Shown piece by piece: positions 40,354 through 49,887 of a DNA stretch of 64,000 bases (position 1 is the stretch's first letter; every line of letters starts with the position of its first letter). The stretch lies in the NCBI GenBank assembly GCA_023512135.1, contig JAIMAG010000003.1, forward strand, positions 1 through 64,000. The letters are read 5' to 3'. Source of the stretch: Terriglobia bacterium (lineage in GTDB: Bacteria > Acidobacteriota > Terriglobia > Acidiferrales > UBA7541). The position numbers and the translations under genes were made by a program. The notes under the pieces were generated by a model. That model did not search any database. It was not told the origin of the DNA and saw only the letters and a list, made by a program, of their open reading frames with translations.

Positions 40354-41625
40354 ATGGACAAGTTTCTGATTCGCGGCGGGGCGCGTCTGGAAGGCGAGAT
40401 CCGGATCAGCGGAGCCAAAAACGCCGCGTTGCCGGCGATGGCCGCGGCGTTGCTGACCGACGAGCCGGTCCATCTGGAGAACATCCCGCGCGTGCGCGAC
40501 ATCATCACGATGGGCAAGCTGCTGGCCCACATGACCGCGCACGTCGAAACGCCCGAGCTGCCTCCGAACCAGGTGACAATCCGCGCCGAAACCGTATCTC
40601 ACGCCGAGGCACCCTACGAACTGGTCAAGACCATGCGCGCCTCGGTGCTCACGCTGGGGCCCCTGGTGGCGCGCTTCGGCTATGCGCGGGTTTCGCTGCC
40701 CGGTGGCTGCGCGATCGGCGCGCGGCCCATCGACCTGCATCTGAAGGCACTCGAAAAACTGGGTGCCTCCATCCGCACCGAGCACGGCTATGTGGAAGCG
40801 AGGGTATCCGACAGCGGCCGCCTGCGCGGCGCACACATCCTGTTCGACAAAATCACCGTGACCGGCACGGAAAATATTCTGATGGCCGCAACGCTGGCCG
40901 AAGGGGAAACCCTGATCGAAAACGCTGCACGGGAGCCGGAAGTTGTCGATCTGGCAGCACTGCTCGTCAAGATGGGCGCGCAGATCGAAGGCGCGGGCAC
41001 GAGCGAAATCCGGGTGCGCGGTGTTTCTGCCCTGCACGGCGCCAGCCACGCCATCATCCCGGACCGCATCGAGGCCGGTACCTACCTGGTCGCCGGAGCC
41101 CTGACCGGAGGAGAGCTGCGGTTGACTGCCTGCGAGCCGGCCCACCTGACCGCTGTCGTGAACAAGCTGCGCGACACGGGCGTCGAGATTCACTGCGAGG
41201 GTCAGAACTGCCTGCGCGTACGCGGGCGCCGACGGCTGCGCGCATGTGACCTGAAAACCGAAGAGTATCCCGGCTTCCCGACCGACATGCAGGCCCAGTA
41301 CATGGTGCTGGCCACGCAGGCCGAGGGAAGCACCGTCATCACCGAAACGATTTTCGAAAATCGCTTCCTGCATGCGCTCGAGCTGGTACGCATGGGGGCG
41401 AACATCACTCTGGAGGGCCGACAGGCTGTGGTGCGCGGGCCGACGGCCCTGAGCGGGGCCACGGTCATCGCTTCGGACCTGCGCGCCAGCGCTTCGCTGG
41501 TGCTCGCCGGGCTGGTCGCTTCGGGTGAAACCCTCGTCGACCGCGTCTATCACCTGGACCGGGGCTACGAGCAGATGGCCGAAAAACTCTCCGCGGTGGG
41601 TGCCCGCATCCAGCGAATTCGCTGA
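40354..41625 (+). CDS. murA: UDP-N-acetylglucosamine 1-carboxyvinyltransferase
   Basis: 423 residues, the normal MurA length. The N-terminus has [19 protein letters not shown] with Lys22 for UDP-GlcNAc binding. The catalytic Cys lies in [18 protein letters not shown] at C119, so this is the fosfomycin-sensitive Cys form, not the resistant Asp form. Other typical parts are [32 protein letters not shown] and [19 protein letters not shown]. It transfers enolpyruvate from phosphoenolpyruvate to UDP-GlcNAc as the first committed step of peptidoglycan synthesis. A TAAGAT hexamer at 40339-40344 ends ten bases before the ATG. Its position after murQ links recycling with new synthesis. Confidence 0.95.
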   Translation: MDKFLIRGGARLEGEIRISGAKNAALPAMAAALLTDEPVHLENIPRVRDIITMGKLLAHMTAHVETPELPPNQVTIRAETVSHAEAPYELVKTMRASVLTLGPLVARFGYARVSLPGGCAIGARPIDLHLKALEKLGASIRTEHGYVEARVSDSGRLRGAHILFDKITVTGTENILMAATLAEGETLIENAAREPEVVDLAALLVKMGAQIEGAGTSEIRVRGVSALHGASHAIIPDRIEAGTYLVAGALTGGELRLTACEPAHLTAVVNKLRDTGVEIHCEGQNCLRVRGRRRLRACDLKTEEYPGFPTDMQAQYMVLATQAEGSTVITETIFENRFLHALELVRMGANITLEGRQAVVRGPTALSGATVIASDLRASASLVLAGLVASGETLVDRVYHLDRGYEQMAEKLSAVGARIQRIR

Positions 41626-41710
41626 GCAATACCAGCCCGGAGCAGACGCTCGACCCGGCTGACCGCGCAAAGCCACAACTCCCCCAACGCGCTGGCCTGC
41701 CGGGAATTTC

Positions 41711-41739
41711 TTGACAGCGAACCCGTATCCTGCTATCTA
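41711..41739 (+). promoter_or_regulatory. Predicted promoter of the Oar-like receptor gene
   Basis: Perfect TTGACA at 41711-41716, a 17-base spacer ending in TGC (extended -10) and TATCTA at 41734-41739. Expected start near 41746, giving a leader of about 150 bases to the ATG at 41899. Confidence 0.65.
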
Positions 41740-41740
41740 G

Positions 41741-41762
41741 CCGGACAAAGCGGGGTGTCCGG
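41741..41762 (+). repeat. Inverted repeat at the transcription start of the Oar-like receptor gene
   Basis: CCGGACA at 41741-41747 is matched by TGTCCGG at 41756-41762 with an eight-base loop. It overlaps the predicted start site, so it may be an operator or a 5' stem loop. Confidence 0.5.
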
Positions 41763-41898
41763 TGGACGCGAGCCAGCAGTCGCGGCCAGGAAGTTTTCTT
41801 CTTTCTCAGCGAATCCCCATGAGCAAATGGGTGTGCGAAGCAGGAGCGGCGGCTGCGTGCGCACCGGCCAGCCATCCACGCAAGGGAGGAGTGGTCCC

Positions 41899-44800
41899 AT
41901 GAAAATCCGGCAAGTGTGGGTTTGCGCCGGCTTGTTGCTCCTGGCGGGCCTGATCGCTTCGGCGCAGGTCAGCACCTCGAGCATCACAGGCACGGTTTCA
42001 GATGCGAGCGGTGCGGTGGTGGTGGGCGCCCGGGTGACGGCGCTGCACGAGCAGACCGGCATGCGGTTCACCACGACCACCACCGATGCGGGCATCTTCA
42101 ACTTCCCTTCCATCCAGGTGGGGCGATACACCCTCACCGTCGAAGCCGATGGGTTCAAGAAGTGGGTCAGCGCCGGCAACGTGCTCGCGGTAGGCGAACC
42201 GCTGGTGCTGAATGTCGTGCTGGAAGTGGGAGACGTTGCCGAGGTCGTGCAGGTCGAGTCCACCTATGAGCGGCTGAACACCACGAACGCCATGATCAGC
42301 GGAGTGGTCACCCGCACGGAGATCGCTCAGTTGCCGCTGAACGGGCGCAACCCGTTGAACCTGGTCGTGCTCGAACCCGGGCTGGTGCAGCGTTCCACGG
42401 GCGCGGCCGGTTCGGGAACGCATGTGTTTGGTTCGCGGGACCGGGCCCACAACGTCACGATTGACGGCATCGACGCCAACGAATCCTCGGTCCCCAATCC
42501 ACAGTCGAACATCTTTCGGCTCACGCCGGACAATGTGCAGGAATACCGGGTAGTGACGCACAACGCCACGGCTGAGTTCGGGCGCAATAGCGGCGCCAAC
42601 GTTTCGATCGCGACACGTTCCGGCACAAACGAATTCCATGGCGGCGTTTTCTACTACCATCGGAACACGGCGCTGAACGCCAACGAATCGTTCAACAAGC
42701 TGTTCGGACAGGAACGGCCCAAGCTCCTGCTCCACCAGTGGGGCGGCGACATCGGCGGGCCGGTGTTGCCGAACCGGACCTTCTTCTTCTTCAGCTACCA
42801 GGGCAATCGCATCCTGCAAACGCAGCCCATCAGCCAGTCGTTCGGCATTCCGCTGGTGTATACCGAGCTGGCCCGGAACGGAATCTTCCGCTATGTGAAG
42901 GGCACCATCAACGTGGACGGGGTAAATATCTCGCAGAACGACCGCCGGCTGGTGGACGAGAACGGCAATCTGAAGCCCGGCGTGCCGGTCTGCGCAAATC
43001 CAGCGACGGATACGAACTGCGTGGCCACCTACAACATCTTTGCCAATGATCCGGCCGCGCGTGGCCCCGATCCCCGCATGCAGGCCATGCTGAACAGCTT
43101 CCCGCTGCCCAATTCGTTCACCAGCGTGGGCGACGGGTTGAACACGGCCGGGTTTGTCTGGAACACTCCGTCGAAGTTCACCGGACCGTTCTTCCTGGTC
43201 CGGCTCGATCACAAGTTCAATGAAAACCACAACATCTTCGGTCGAGTGCTGTGGAGCGAATACAACACGACCGAGGGCGACCTGCTGAACGCCCGACCTG
43301 CGGTTTTTCCCGGCTTCCCTCCGCTCGGGGAAGTGTTCCGTTCCTCGCAGAGCGCGGCCATCAGCTATCGGGCTGTGCTTTCTGCGCAACTGGTGAACGA
43401 ATTCACGATGGGCTTCAGCCGGTTCAACTTTTTCTTCTCGCTGGCCGAATCGAACCTGGCCGGAGGCAATCCGGTCCCGTGGGGACAGGAATGTTTCGGG
43501 ACGGACTCGCTTGGGAACGTGGACACTCCGTTCTGCAACACTCCGCACACCCAGCGCGCTGTTTCTTCCATCCAGTACATCGACAATTTGAGTTACACCA
43601 CGGGCGCTCACGCGGTGCGGACGGGCTTCAACTTCCGGTTCTATCGCCACAACGACTCGCGCGGTGTGCCCGGCGGATTCAACATGGCCCCCACGGTGGT
43701 CTTCAGCCAGAGCGTGCGTTCGCCCAGCGCGAACACGGCACCCGGGGTCAGCGCTGGCTTCCCGGCGGCGCCGGGCATCAACAGCGCTGATGTCGGCCGG
43801 CTCAACCAGGCCATCGTGGAACTGATGGGCATTCCGGCGCGCGTGCAGCAGGTGTTCCAGGCGGATCTGTCCGGCAACCAGTACACCACCGACCTGTTCA
43901 CCATGGGAACGCGCATGCGCCAGTTTAATGTGTATGCACAGGACGAATGGCGCGTCCGTCGCAACCTGACGATCAACTACGGATTGCGCTGGGAGTACAA
44001 CCGTCCACCCACCGATTGCTGCAACCGGGTATTCGTCCCCGACCGAAAGATTGACGGCTCAGAAGGACCGGTGACGTTTGTCGCAGCCGACAGTTGGTTC
44101 CGCCGCAGCAACTGGAATACCTTTGCCCCGCGCGTGGGGATCGCCTGGGACCCGTGGTCGAGCGGGAAGACCGTCGTGCGTCTGGGTTACGGGATCGCCT
44201 TCGACACGATTTCGTCGTTCCAGGTGACCGCGATCAGCGGAAAGGTACCCGGCAGCACTCTGCAGTGCTTCACCACCGTGCCGTTCGGCTCCAGTCCGGC
44301 AGCACCGCCCGCGGGCTGCGCTGACTTGCGCGGTCTGGTGCCCACGAACGCGCGACTGAGCGAACTGCTGGCAACGCTCGGCGACACAGCCGCACAACCG
44401 TTGCCGATCAGTACACCGCAAACCCTGTTCAGTCCGCCGCCGCGGCCAGCCGGCACGGCTCCCGGGGTAGGCGCCTTCGACCCGGATCTGAAAGTCCCCA
44501 CCGTGCATGAGTGGAGCCTGACGATTCAGCGAGAGCTGCCCTGGGGCTTCACTGCACAGGTGGGGTACGTCGGCAAGCGCGGGATGCGGCTCTACCGGGC
44601 CTACGACCTGAATCAAATTCGCACCGATCAACCGGGGTTCCTGGAAAGCTTCCTGATCGCCCAGCAGAACGTGTTCAATGGCTGCCGCGCAGACGGCACC
44701 GGCTGCCCGGCTGGCGTCACCGGGCAGACGCCCACGCTTCTGCTGCAACTGACCAACAGCACACTGGGCAGTTCCTCTTCGTTCCTGAACTCTTCGACGA

Positions 44801-45861
44801 CCCGCTCGAACCTGCTGCTGAACGGGCTGGGGGACCTGGCCGCGCGAATTGACGAACTGGACATCACCCAAGTGACGGCCAACCGGCCCACGCCCTTCCC
44901 GGCCGACTATTTCCGTCCGAACCCGCAGTTCAGCGACATCTTCTACTTCGACAGCGGTGGCGGCTCGATCTACCACGGGATGATCGTGCAACTGCGGCGG
45001 AAATTCGAGCGGGGACTCACGTTCGGCCTGTCCTACACGCTGGCGAAGTCCATCGACGACATGTCCGTGGACCCGGTTGCCGCGACTTCTGGCGGCGGGC
45101 TGAGCACGACGAACTCGCGCACGCCCACCGACGTGCGGAACTTCGGTCTGGACCGCGCCGTATCGGACTTCGACAACCGCCATGTGGTGGTGATGAACAT
45201 TCTGTACGAGCTGCCGTTCGGCCGGGGCCGGCGCTGGGCTGCGAACGTCCACCCGGCGCTGAATCACCTGATCGGCGGCTGGACGATCACCAGCATCTAC
45301 GTTTTCCAGAGCGGTGAACCGTTCACGCTGAACAGCGGTGCCCGCACAGTGCACAACACGAAGCAGTCGCGAGCCTCGGTGCGCGGGCCCCTGATCCAAC
45401 CCGGGCTGTTCAACGTCCCGGGGGTGGACGGCCCCGTGGTGTACAACGTCGGGCCGCGGATCACGAATCCGCTCGACCCGAACTACAACTGCCGGAACAT
45501 CCTGACGCCGGACGGCACGCCGACTTCTTCCTTCTTCTGCATCCCCGCGCCGGGCGAGAATGGCAACACCGGCCGCAACGCCGTCTACGGCCCGGGATTC
45601 TGGAACACCGACATCGGCATCCTGAAACAGTTCAGCCTGACGGAACGGATCGGTCTCCAATTCCGCGCCGAACTGTTCAATGCCTTCAACCACCCGAACT
45701 TCGACAACCCGCGCAATGCTTCCGATGGGTCACCCACGCTGACCAGTTCGCTGTTCGGCCAGACCTGCTGCGTCACCAGTGCGGTACCCAGCTCGACGAC
45801 CGTGATTGCCAACGGCGAACCGAACCGTGTGATTCAGTTCGCCCTGCGCATCACGTTCTAG
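41899..45861 (+). CDS. Oar-like TonB-dependent outer-membrane receptor with N-terminal carboxypeptidase-regulatory-like domain
   Basis: 1,320 residues from ATG 41899, which follows GGGAGGAG; a frame open further upstream is ignored because the signal peptide (VWVCAGLLLLAGLIASAQ) begins here. Residues about 25-110 form a CarboxypepD_reg-like beta sandwich (ITGTVSDASGAVVVGARV). The plug domain follows with IAQLPLNGRNPLNLVVLEPG and VTIDGIDANESSVPNPQ, then a 22-strand barrel ending in VIQFALRITF. Acidobacteriota carry many such Oar/SusC-like receptors; the substrate is often a glycan or peptide, but it cannot be predicted here. It has its own promoter and a strong terminator, so it is monocistronic. 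The barrel contains SGGGSIYHG and GRNAVYGPGFWNTD, typical late motifs. Confidence 0.9.
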   Translation: MKIRQVWVCAGLLLLAGLIASAQVSTSSITGTVSDASGAVVVGARVTALHEQTGMRFTTTTTDAGIFNFPSIQVGRYTLTVEADGFKKWVSAGNVLAVGEPLVLNVVLEVGDVAEVVQVESTYERLNTTNAMISGVVTRTEIAQLPLNGRNPLNLVVLEPGLVQRSTGAAGSGTHVFGSRDRAHNVTIDGIDANESSVPNPQSNIFRLTPDNVQEYRVVTHNATAEFGRNSGANVSIATRSGTNEFHGGVFYYHRNTALNANESFNKLFGQERPKLLLHQWGGDIGGPVLPNRTFFFFSYQGNRILQTQPISQSFGIPLVYTELARNGIFRYVKGTINVDGVNISQNDRRLVDENGNLKPGVPVCANPATDTNCVATYNIFANDPAARGPDPRMQAMLNSFPLPNSFTSVGDGLNTAGFVWNTPSKFTGPFFLVRLDHKFNENHNIFGRVLWSEYNTTEGDLLNARPAVFPGFPPLGEVFRSSQSAAISYRAVLSAQLVNEFTMGFSRFNFFFSLAESNLAGGNPVPWGQECFGTDSLGNVDTPFCNTPHTQRAVSSIQYIDNLSYTTGAHAVRTGFNFRFYRHNDSRGVPGGFNMAPTVVFSQSVRSPSANTAPGVSAGFPAAPGINSADVGRLNQAIVELMGIPARVQQVFQADLSGNQYTTDLFTMGTRMRQFNVYAQDEWRVRRNLTINYGLRWEYNRPPTDCCNRVFVPDRKIDGSEGPVTFVAADSWFRRSNWNTFAPRVGIAWDPWSSGKTVVRLGYGIAFDTISSFQVTAISGKVPGSTLQCFTTVPFGSSPAAPPAGCADLRGLVPTNARLSELLATLGDTAAQPLPISTPQTLFSPPPRPAGTAPGVGAFDPDLKVPTVHEWSLTIQRELPWGFTAQVGYVGKRGMRLYRAYDLNQIRTDQPGFLESFLIAQQNVFNGCRADGTGCPAGVTGQTPTLLLQLTNSTLGSSSSFLNSSTTRSNLLLNGLGDLAARIDELDITQVTANRPTPFPADYFRPNPQFSDIFYFDSGGGSIYHGMIVQLRRKFERGLTFGLSYTLAKSIDDMSVDPVAATSGGGLSTTNSRTPTDVRNFGLDRAVSDFDNRHVVVMNILYELPFGRGRRWAANVHPALNHLIGGWTITSIYVFQSGEPFTLNSGARTVHNTKQSRASVRGPLIQPGLFNVPGVDGPVVYNVGPRITNPLDPNYNCRNILTPDGTPTSSFFCIPAPGENGNTGRNAVYGPGFWNTDIGILKQFSLTERIGLQFRAELFNAFNHPNFDNPRNASDGSPTLTSSLFGQTCCVTSAVPSSTTVIANGEPNRVIQFALRITF

Positions 45862-45878
45862 GCATCGGCAGCGGCTTC

Positions 45879-45913
45879 ACGGGGGAGGCGAATCGCCTCC
45901 CCCGTTTCATTTT
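45879..45913 (+). terminator. Rho-independent terminator after the Oar-like receptor gene
   Basis: A 13-base perfect stem (ACGGGGGAGGCGA at 45879-45891 and its complement at 45893-45905) is followed by TTCATTTT. It lies 18 bases after the stop codon. Confidence 0.85.
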
Positions 45914-46034
45914 CTGGCACCGAAACCGCGGGGCATGCCGAGGGAATCGATCCGGGAAGGAACTCTGCGGAATCTTCGGCGGGCGTCGATACGCCTCCCA
46001 TCGTCCGGCAGCTCGCAGATACCTCCACTCTCGG

Positions 46035-48200
46035 CTAGGGACGCGTGCCGGGTGAGGCGGGACCTTGTGGCCGGCGCGGAACGTGGCCGGCTTCGCGACG
46101 CTGCTTTTCGCGCTGTTCGCGCAGCACCGCCTTGCGCGAAAGCCGGATTTTGTTGCCCTCGATGGAGAGCACCTTGACCAGGACCTGATCGCCCAGCTTC
46201 AGCTCATCGCGCACGTCGCGGATGCGCTGCTCGGAGATTTCACTGATGTGCAGCAGGCCATCGGTGCCCGGGAACAGCTCGACGAACGCGCCGAAATCGG
46301 CCAGGCGAACGACCTTGCCCAGATAGGTTTTGCCGACTTCCGCCGAGGCGGTCACTTCGCGGATCATCTGCAGGGCGCGGTCGGCCGATTCGCCGTTCTG
46401 GGCGAAGACGTGAACGCGCCCATCGTCCATCACGTCGATCTTGACGCCGGTCGCATCGGTGATCGAACGGATTTTCTTGCCGCCCGGCCCGATCAAGTCG
46501 CGGATTTTTTCGGTGGGGATGGTGAGGACATAGAGTCGCGGCGCGTAGGCAGAGATGGAAGCGCGCGGCTCGCGGATGGTCTGGTCCATGATGTCGAGCA
46601 GTTCCATGCGTGCGCGGCGAGCCTGCTCGAGTGCTTCGCGCATCATCTGCGTGCTGATGCCGGAGACCTTGATGTCCATCTGCAATGCGGTGATGCCCTG
46701 GCGAGTGCCGGCAACCTTGAAGTCCATGTCGCCATAGTGGTCTTCTGCGCCGGCGATATCGGTCAGGATGGCGTAGCGGTCGCCTTCCGTCACCAGCCCC
46801 ATGGCGATACCGGCACAGGCGGCGCGAACAGGCACGCCGGCATCCATCAGGGCCAGCGAGCCTCCGCAGACTGTGGCCATGGAGGAAGAGCCGTTCGATT
46901 CCAGAATGTCGCTGACGATCCGAATCGCATAGGGGAAATCGGTTTCCGGAGGCAGCAGGTTGACCAGAGCCCGCTCCGCCAGCGCGCCGTGGCCGATTTC
47001 CCGGCGACCGGGCCCGCGCAGGAACCGCACCTCGCCGACACTGAACGGCGGGAAGTTGTAGTGGAGCATGAAACGCTTGAAGGCCTCTTCTTCAAAGAGC
47101 AGGTCGAGCCGCTGCATGTCTTCGCGCGTGCCCAGCGTGACCGTCGCCAATGCCTGCGTCTCTCCGCGTGTGAACAGCGCTGAACCATGCACGCGCGGCA
47201 GCAGGCCGACCTCGCAGGTGACCGGTCGGATCTGATCGAAGCGGCGGCCATCGGGGCGGCGCCCGTGGATCAGGATGTCGTCGCGGAAGTAGCATTCCCG
47301 GAGTCGCTCGAAAGCGCGGCTGGCCAGGGCGCGCTTTTCTTCGTCTTCTTCGGGAATGGCAGCGAGAATTTCTTTTTTGAGCGCTTCGACGCGGCGATAG
47401 CTTTCCCGCTTGGGGTATTTGGCGGTATCGAGCGCGTCGTGCAGCCGCTCTCCGTACTGCGCTTCGATCTGCCGATACAGTTCTTCATCGAATGGCGGGG
47501 GCTGCACGTCCACCTTCTGCGGATTCACCCGCTCCTGCAGCTCGCGTATGGCGGCAATCACCTTGCGGATTTCCTGATGGCCAAACTCGAGCGCTTCCAC
47601 GATTTTTTCTTCCGGCACCTCGAGCGCACCGGCTTCCACCATGACGATGGCCTGCTCGCTGCCGGCCACGACAATATTCAGTGCACTGCTTTTCTGTTCG
47701 GCCACCGTGGGGTTGGCCACCAGGGTGTCGTTCAGCAGGCCGACCCGCACGGCTGCGATCGGCGTCGTGAAGGGAATCGGCGAACAGCACAGCGCGGCCG
47801 AAGCCGCCGTGACGGCAATGACATCCGGATCGTTTTCGCTGTCGGCCGAAAGCACCATGGCGATCACCTGGGTTTCGTTGCGCCAGCCTTCGGGGAAGAG
47901 GGGACGCAGCGGGCGGTCGATCAACCGGCTGACGAGCACTTCGCGTTCCGACGGGCGTCCCTCGCGCTTGAAAAATCCTCCGGGAATCTTTCCGGCCGAG
48001 TAGGTGTACTCCCGGTAGTCCACGGTGAGCGGGAGAAAATCGCGTCCCTCGACCGGTTCGGGCGCCATGCAGGCGGTCACGAGCACCACGGTGTCGCCAT
48101 AGCGAGCCACGACCGCGCCATCGGCCTGCTTGGCCACCCGGCCGGTCTCCAGGGAAAGTTTTCTTCCTCCCACTTCCACTTCGATCTGGTTGTGCGACAT
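46035..48200 (-). CDS. pnp: Polyribonucleotide nucleotidyltransferase (PNPase)
   Basis: 721 residues, normal length. Two RNase PH-like domains (about 15-240 and 320-550), with AKQADGAVVARYGDTVVLVT near the start and GSALFTRGETQALATVTLG opening the second core domain. The KH domain carries DLIGPGGKKIRSITDATGV and the S1 domain carries GKVVRLADFGAFVELFPGTDGLLHISEIS near the C-terminus. PNPase degrades RNA 3'-to-5' with phosphate and also adds tails; it is part of the degradosome. It lies downstream of rpsO, the usual order, separated by 226 bases. Confidence 0.97.
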   Translation of the reverse strand: MSHNQIEVEVGGRKLSLETGRVAKQADGAVVARYGDTVVLVTACMAPEPVEGRDFLPLTVDYREYTYSAGKIPGGFFKREGRPSEREVLVSRLIDRPLRPLFPEGWRNETQVIAMVLSADSENDPDVIAVTAASAALCCSPIPFTTPIAAVRVGLLNDTLVANPTVAEQKSSALNIVVAGSEQAIVMVEAGALEVPEEKIVEALEFGHQEIRKVIAAIRELQERVNPQKVDVQPPPFDEELYRQIEAQYGERLHDALDTAKYPKRESYRRVEALKKEILAAIPEEDEEKRALASRAFERLRECYFRDDILIHGRRPDGRRFDQIRPVTCEVGLLPRVHGSALFTRGETQALATVTLGTREDMQRLDLLFEEEAFKRFMLHYNFPPFSVGEVRFLRGPGRREIGHGALAERALVNLLPPETDFPYAIRIVSDILESNGSSSMATVCGGSLALMDAGVPVRAACAGIAMGLVTEGDRYAILTDIAGAEDHYGDMDFKVAGTRQGITALQMDIKVSGISTQMMREALEQARRARMELLDIMDQTIREPRASISAYAPRLYVLTIPTEKIRDLIGPGGKKIRSITDATGVKIDVMDDGRVHVFAQNGESADRALQMIREVTASAEVGKTYLGKVVRLADFGAFVELFPGTDGLLHISEISEQRIRDVRDELKLGDQVLVKVLSIEGNKIRLSRKAVLREQREKQRREAGHVPRRPQGPASPGTRP

Positions 48201-48426
48201 AGTGCCAATGCCTCGATGCAGGGAGCGGAAAAATCCGCTTCCTCGCTTGGAATGGTATTCCTGCAGAAGAGAAAACGCGGGAACGGGCGCGACGCCGAAA
48301 CCGAGTACCGGTCAGAAAAAAAGCGACCTGTCAGCTTCGCCGAGCGAAACCACAAGTCGCCGCACGCTTCGGAAGCGTTCTCGAACCGGTTCTTCGCAGT
48401 GGGCCGGGCTGCAGCCGGCCCCAAAA

Positions 48427-48687
48427 CTACTTGCGCAGACTGAGTCGTTCGACAATCTCGCGATACCGATCCGGGTCACGACGATTCAAGTAGTCCAGCA
48501 GCCGCCGGCGCTTGTTCACCATCATGATCAAGCCGCGGCGGGATGCGTGGTCCTTGGTATGCGTCTTGAGGTGTGAGGTCAGATAGTTGATCCGTTCGCT
48601 CAGCAGTGCGATCTGCACTTCCGGCGACCCGGTGTCTTTCGCATGCTGTCGGAATTGCTCGATCAACGCTGACTTCCCGTCGCTCAA
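48427..48687 (-). CDS. rpsO: 30S ribosomal protein S15
   Basis: 86 residues from a TTG start (48687-48685) with AGGGGAGGG four bases upstream; no ATG is available in this frame near the start. The sequence [20 protein letters not shown], then [20 protein letters not shown] and [19 protein letters not shown] is diagnostic of S15. It binds 16S rRNA helix 22 and helps assemble the small-subunit platform. The rpsO-pnp order is conserved in most bacteria. A TTG start for a ribosomal protein is uncommon but supported by the site. Confidence 0.95.
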   Translation of the reverse strand: MSDGKSALIEQFRQHAKDTGSPEVQIALLSERINYLTSHLKTHTKDHASRRGLIMMVNKRRRLLDYLNRRDPDRYREIVERLSLRK

Positions 48688-48749
48688 TTCGCCCTCCCCT
48701 GGATCGTCGCACCCTGTTCTCAACGATTCGTCTTCTCTTCGACACGAAA

Positions 48750-48779
48750 ATGCTAGCACAGGGCGGAAGCTGCTGTAAA
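48750..48779 (-). promoter_or_regulatory. Predicted promoter of rpsO-pnp
   Basis: On the minus strand TTTACA at 48779-48774, an 18-base spacer and TAGCAT at 48755-48750, preceded by TGC. Leader to the rpsO start about 56 bases. Confidence 0.6.
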
Positions 48780-48847
48780 GAATTGTCCTTGCAAGCCCGG
48801 GCCGGCCCGGGGATACCGCAGCGCGCGGGGCCAAAACGGCAAGCGCT

Positions 48848-49453
48848 TCAGCGACCCGGATGGATCAGGGAGAGGAACTCTTCGCGGGTCTGCTGATTGT
48901 CGCGGAAGGCACCCAGCATCGCGCTGGTCACGGCCTGGGAATGCTGTTTTTCCACACCGCGCATCACCATGCAGAGATGGCGGGCTTCGATCACCACGCC
49001 CACGCCCACCGGATCGAGCCGTTCCTGAATCGCGCGGGCGATTTGCTGGGTGAGTCGCTCCTGAATCTGCAGCCGGCGGGCGTACATGTTCACCAGCCGG
49101 GCCAGTTTGCTCAGGCCCACCACCTTTTCCCGCGGGATGTAGGCGACGTGGCATTTGCCGAAAAAGGGCAGCAGGTGATGTTCGCACAGGCTGTAGATTT
49201 CGATGTCCTTGACGACGACCATCTCGTCGTAGCAGACGCGGAAGATGGCGCCGTTCAGCATCTTTTCCGGGTCCTGGTGATAGCCGGCCGTCAGGAATCG
49301 CAAAGCCTTTTCCACCCGTTGCGGGGTCTGGCGCAAGCCTTCGCGCTGCGGATCTTCACCCAGCAGCACCAGAATGCGACGCACAAGGTCGGCAATGGTC
49401 TCCTGCGGCGATTGGGATTCGCCGATCACGACAGTTTCTTCGGGTTTGCGCAT
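48848..49453 (-). CDS. folE: GTP cyclohydrolase I (type IA)
   Basis: 201 residues from ATG 49453, with AGGAGACCTTG upstream. Zinc ligands are C90 and H93 in [12 protein letters not shown] and C161 in [32 protein letters not shown] and [13 protein letters not shown] are core FolE motifs. The enzyme converts GTP to 7,8-dihydroneopterin triphosphate, the precursor of folate, tetrahydrobiopterin and queuosine. Its ATG overlaps the stop of the upstream PTPS-like gene (TGATG), so the genes are translationally coupled. Confidence 0.96.
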   Translation of the reverse strand: MRKPEETVVIGESQSPQETIADLVRRILVLLGEDPQREGLRQTPQRVEKALRFLTAGYHQDPEKMLNGAIFRVCYDEMVVVKDIEIYSLCEHHLLPFFGKCHVAYIPREKVVGLSKLARLVNMYARRLQIQERLTQQIARAIQERLDPVGVGVVIEARHLCMVMRGVEKQHSQAVTSAMLGAFRDNQQTREEFLSLIHPGR

Positions 49454-49887
49454 CAAGGTCTCCTGCTGGCCTGGCCAGCGTATTCGAAACTGTTGCGCCC
49501 GGTCTCTTCCAGCCGCACCCGGCAGAGCCGGGCAAACGGGAAGGGTTGCAGGCGTCGGAAAATTTCGATGCAAAGATTCTCTGTGGTCGGCACCTGCCCG
49601 CCGGACTCGGGTCGGAAGGCCTCGATCTGTTCGTTCAGATAAACGTGGTCGAACACATCCAGCACTTCGCGCTGCACGAAGCCATCGAGGTCGGCCAGGT
49701 TCGCCACCATGCCCGTCGTCGCATCGACCGGACCGGCCACGGTGACCTCCAGAACATAGTTATGGCCGTGGCCATACGGGTTTGCGCACTTGCCGTAGAG
49801 GCGGCGATTTTCCTCCTCAGTGAACCGGGGATGAGCCAGCCGGTGCGAGGCGGCAAACGAATACCGGCGCGTCAATTCAATTTTCAC
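49453..49887 (-). CDS. 6-pyruvoyl-tetrahydropterin synthase/QueD-family protein, copy 1
   Basis: 144 residues from GTG 49887-49885, a start overlapping the upstream copy's stop (GTGA). Zinc-binding histidines H15, H40 and H42 and the catalytic cysteine C34 lie in SFAASHRL and [14 protein letters not shown]. The C-x5-HGH spacing is that of PTPS-II-type enzymes (eukaryote-like 6-pyruvoyl-tetrahydropterin synthases), not the C-x3-HGH of canonical Que[24 protein letters not shown] and [11 protein letters not shown] complete the fold. It acts on dihydroneopterin triphosphate, made by the adjoining FolE. The product could be 6-pyruvoyl-tetrahydropterin or 6-carboxy-tetrahydropterin. Confidence 0.85.
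   Translation of the reverse strand: MKIELTRRYSFAASHRLAHPRFTEEENRRLYGKCANPYGHGHNYVLEVTVAGPVDATTGMVANLADLDGFVQREVLDVFDHVYLNEQIEAFRPESGGQVPTTENLCIEIFRRLQPFPFARLCRVRLEETGRNSFEYAGQASRRP

Noticed and set aside
48201-48426. rpsO-pnp intergenic region as an autoregulatory RNA element
   Set aside because: Such elements are known in other bacteria, but I see no clear stem loop or RNase III-type duplex here.
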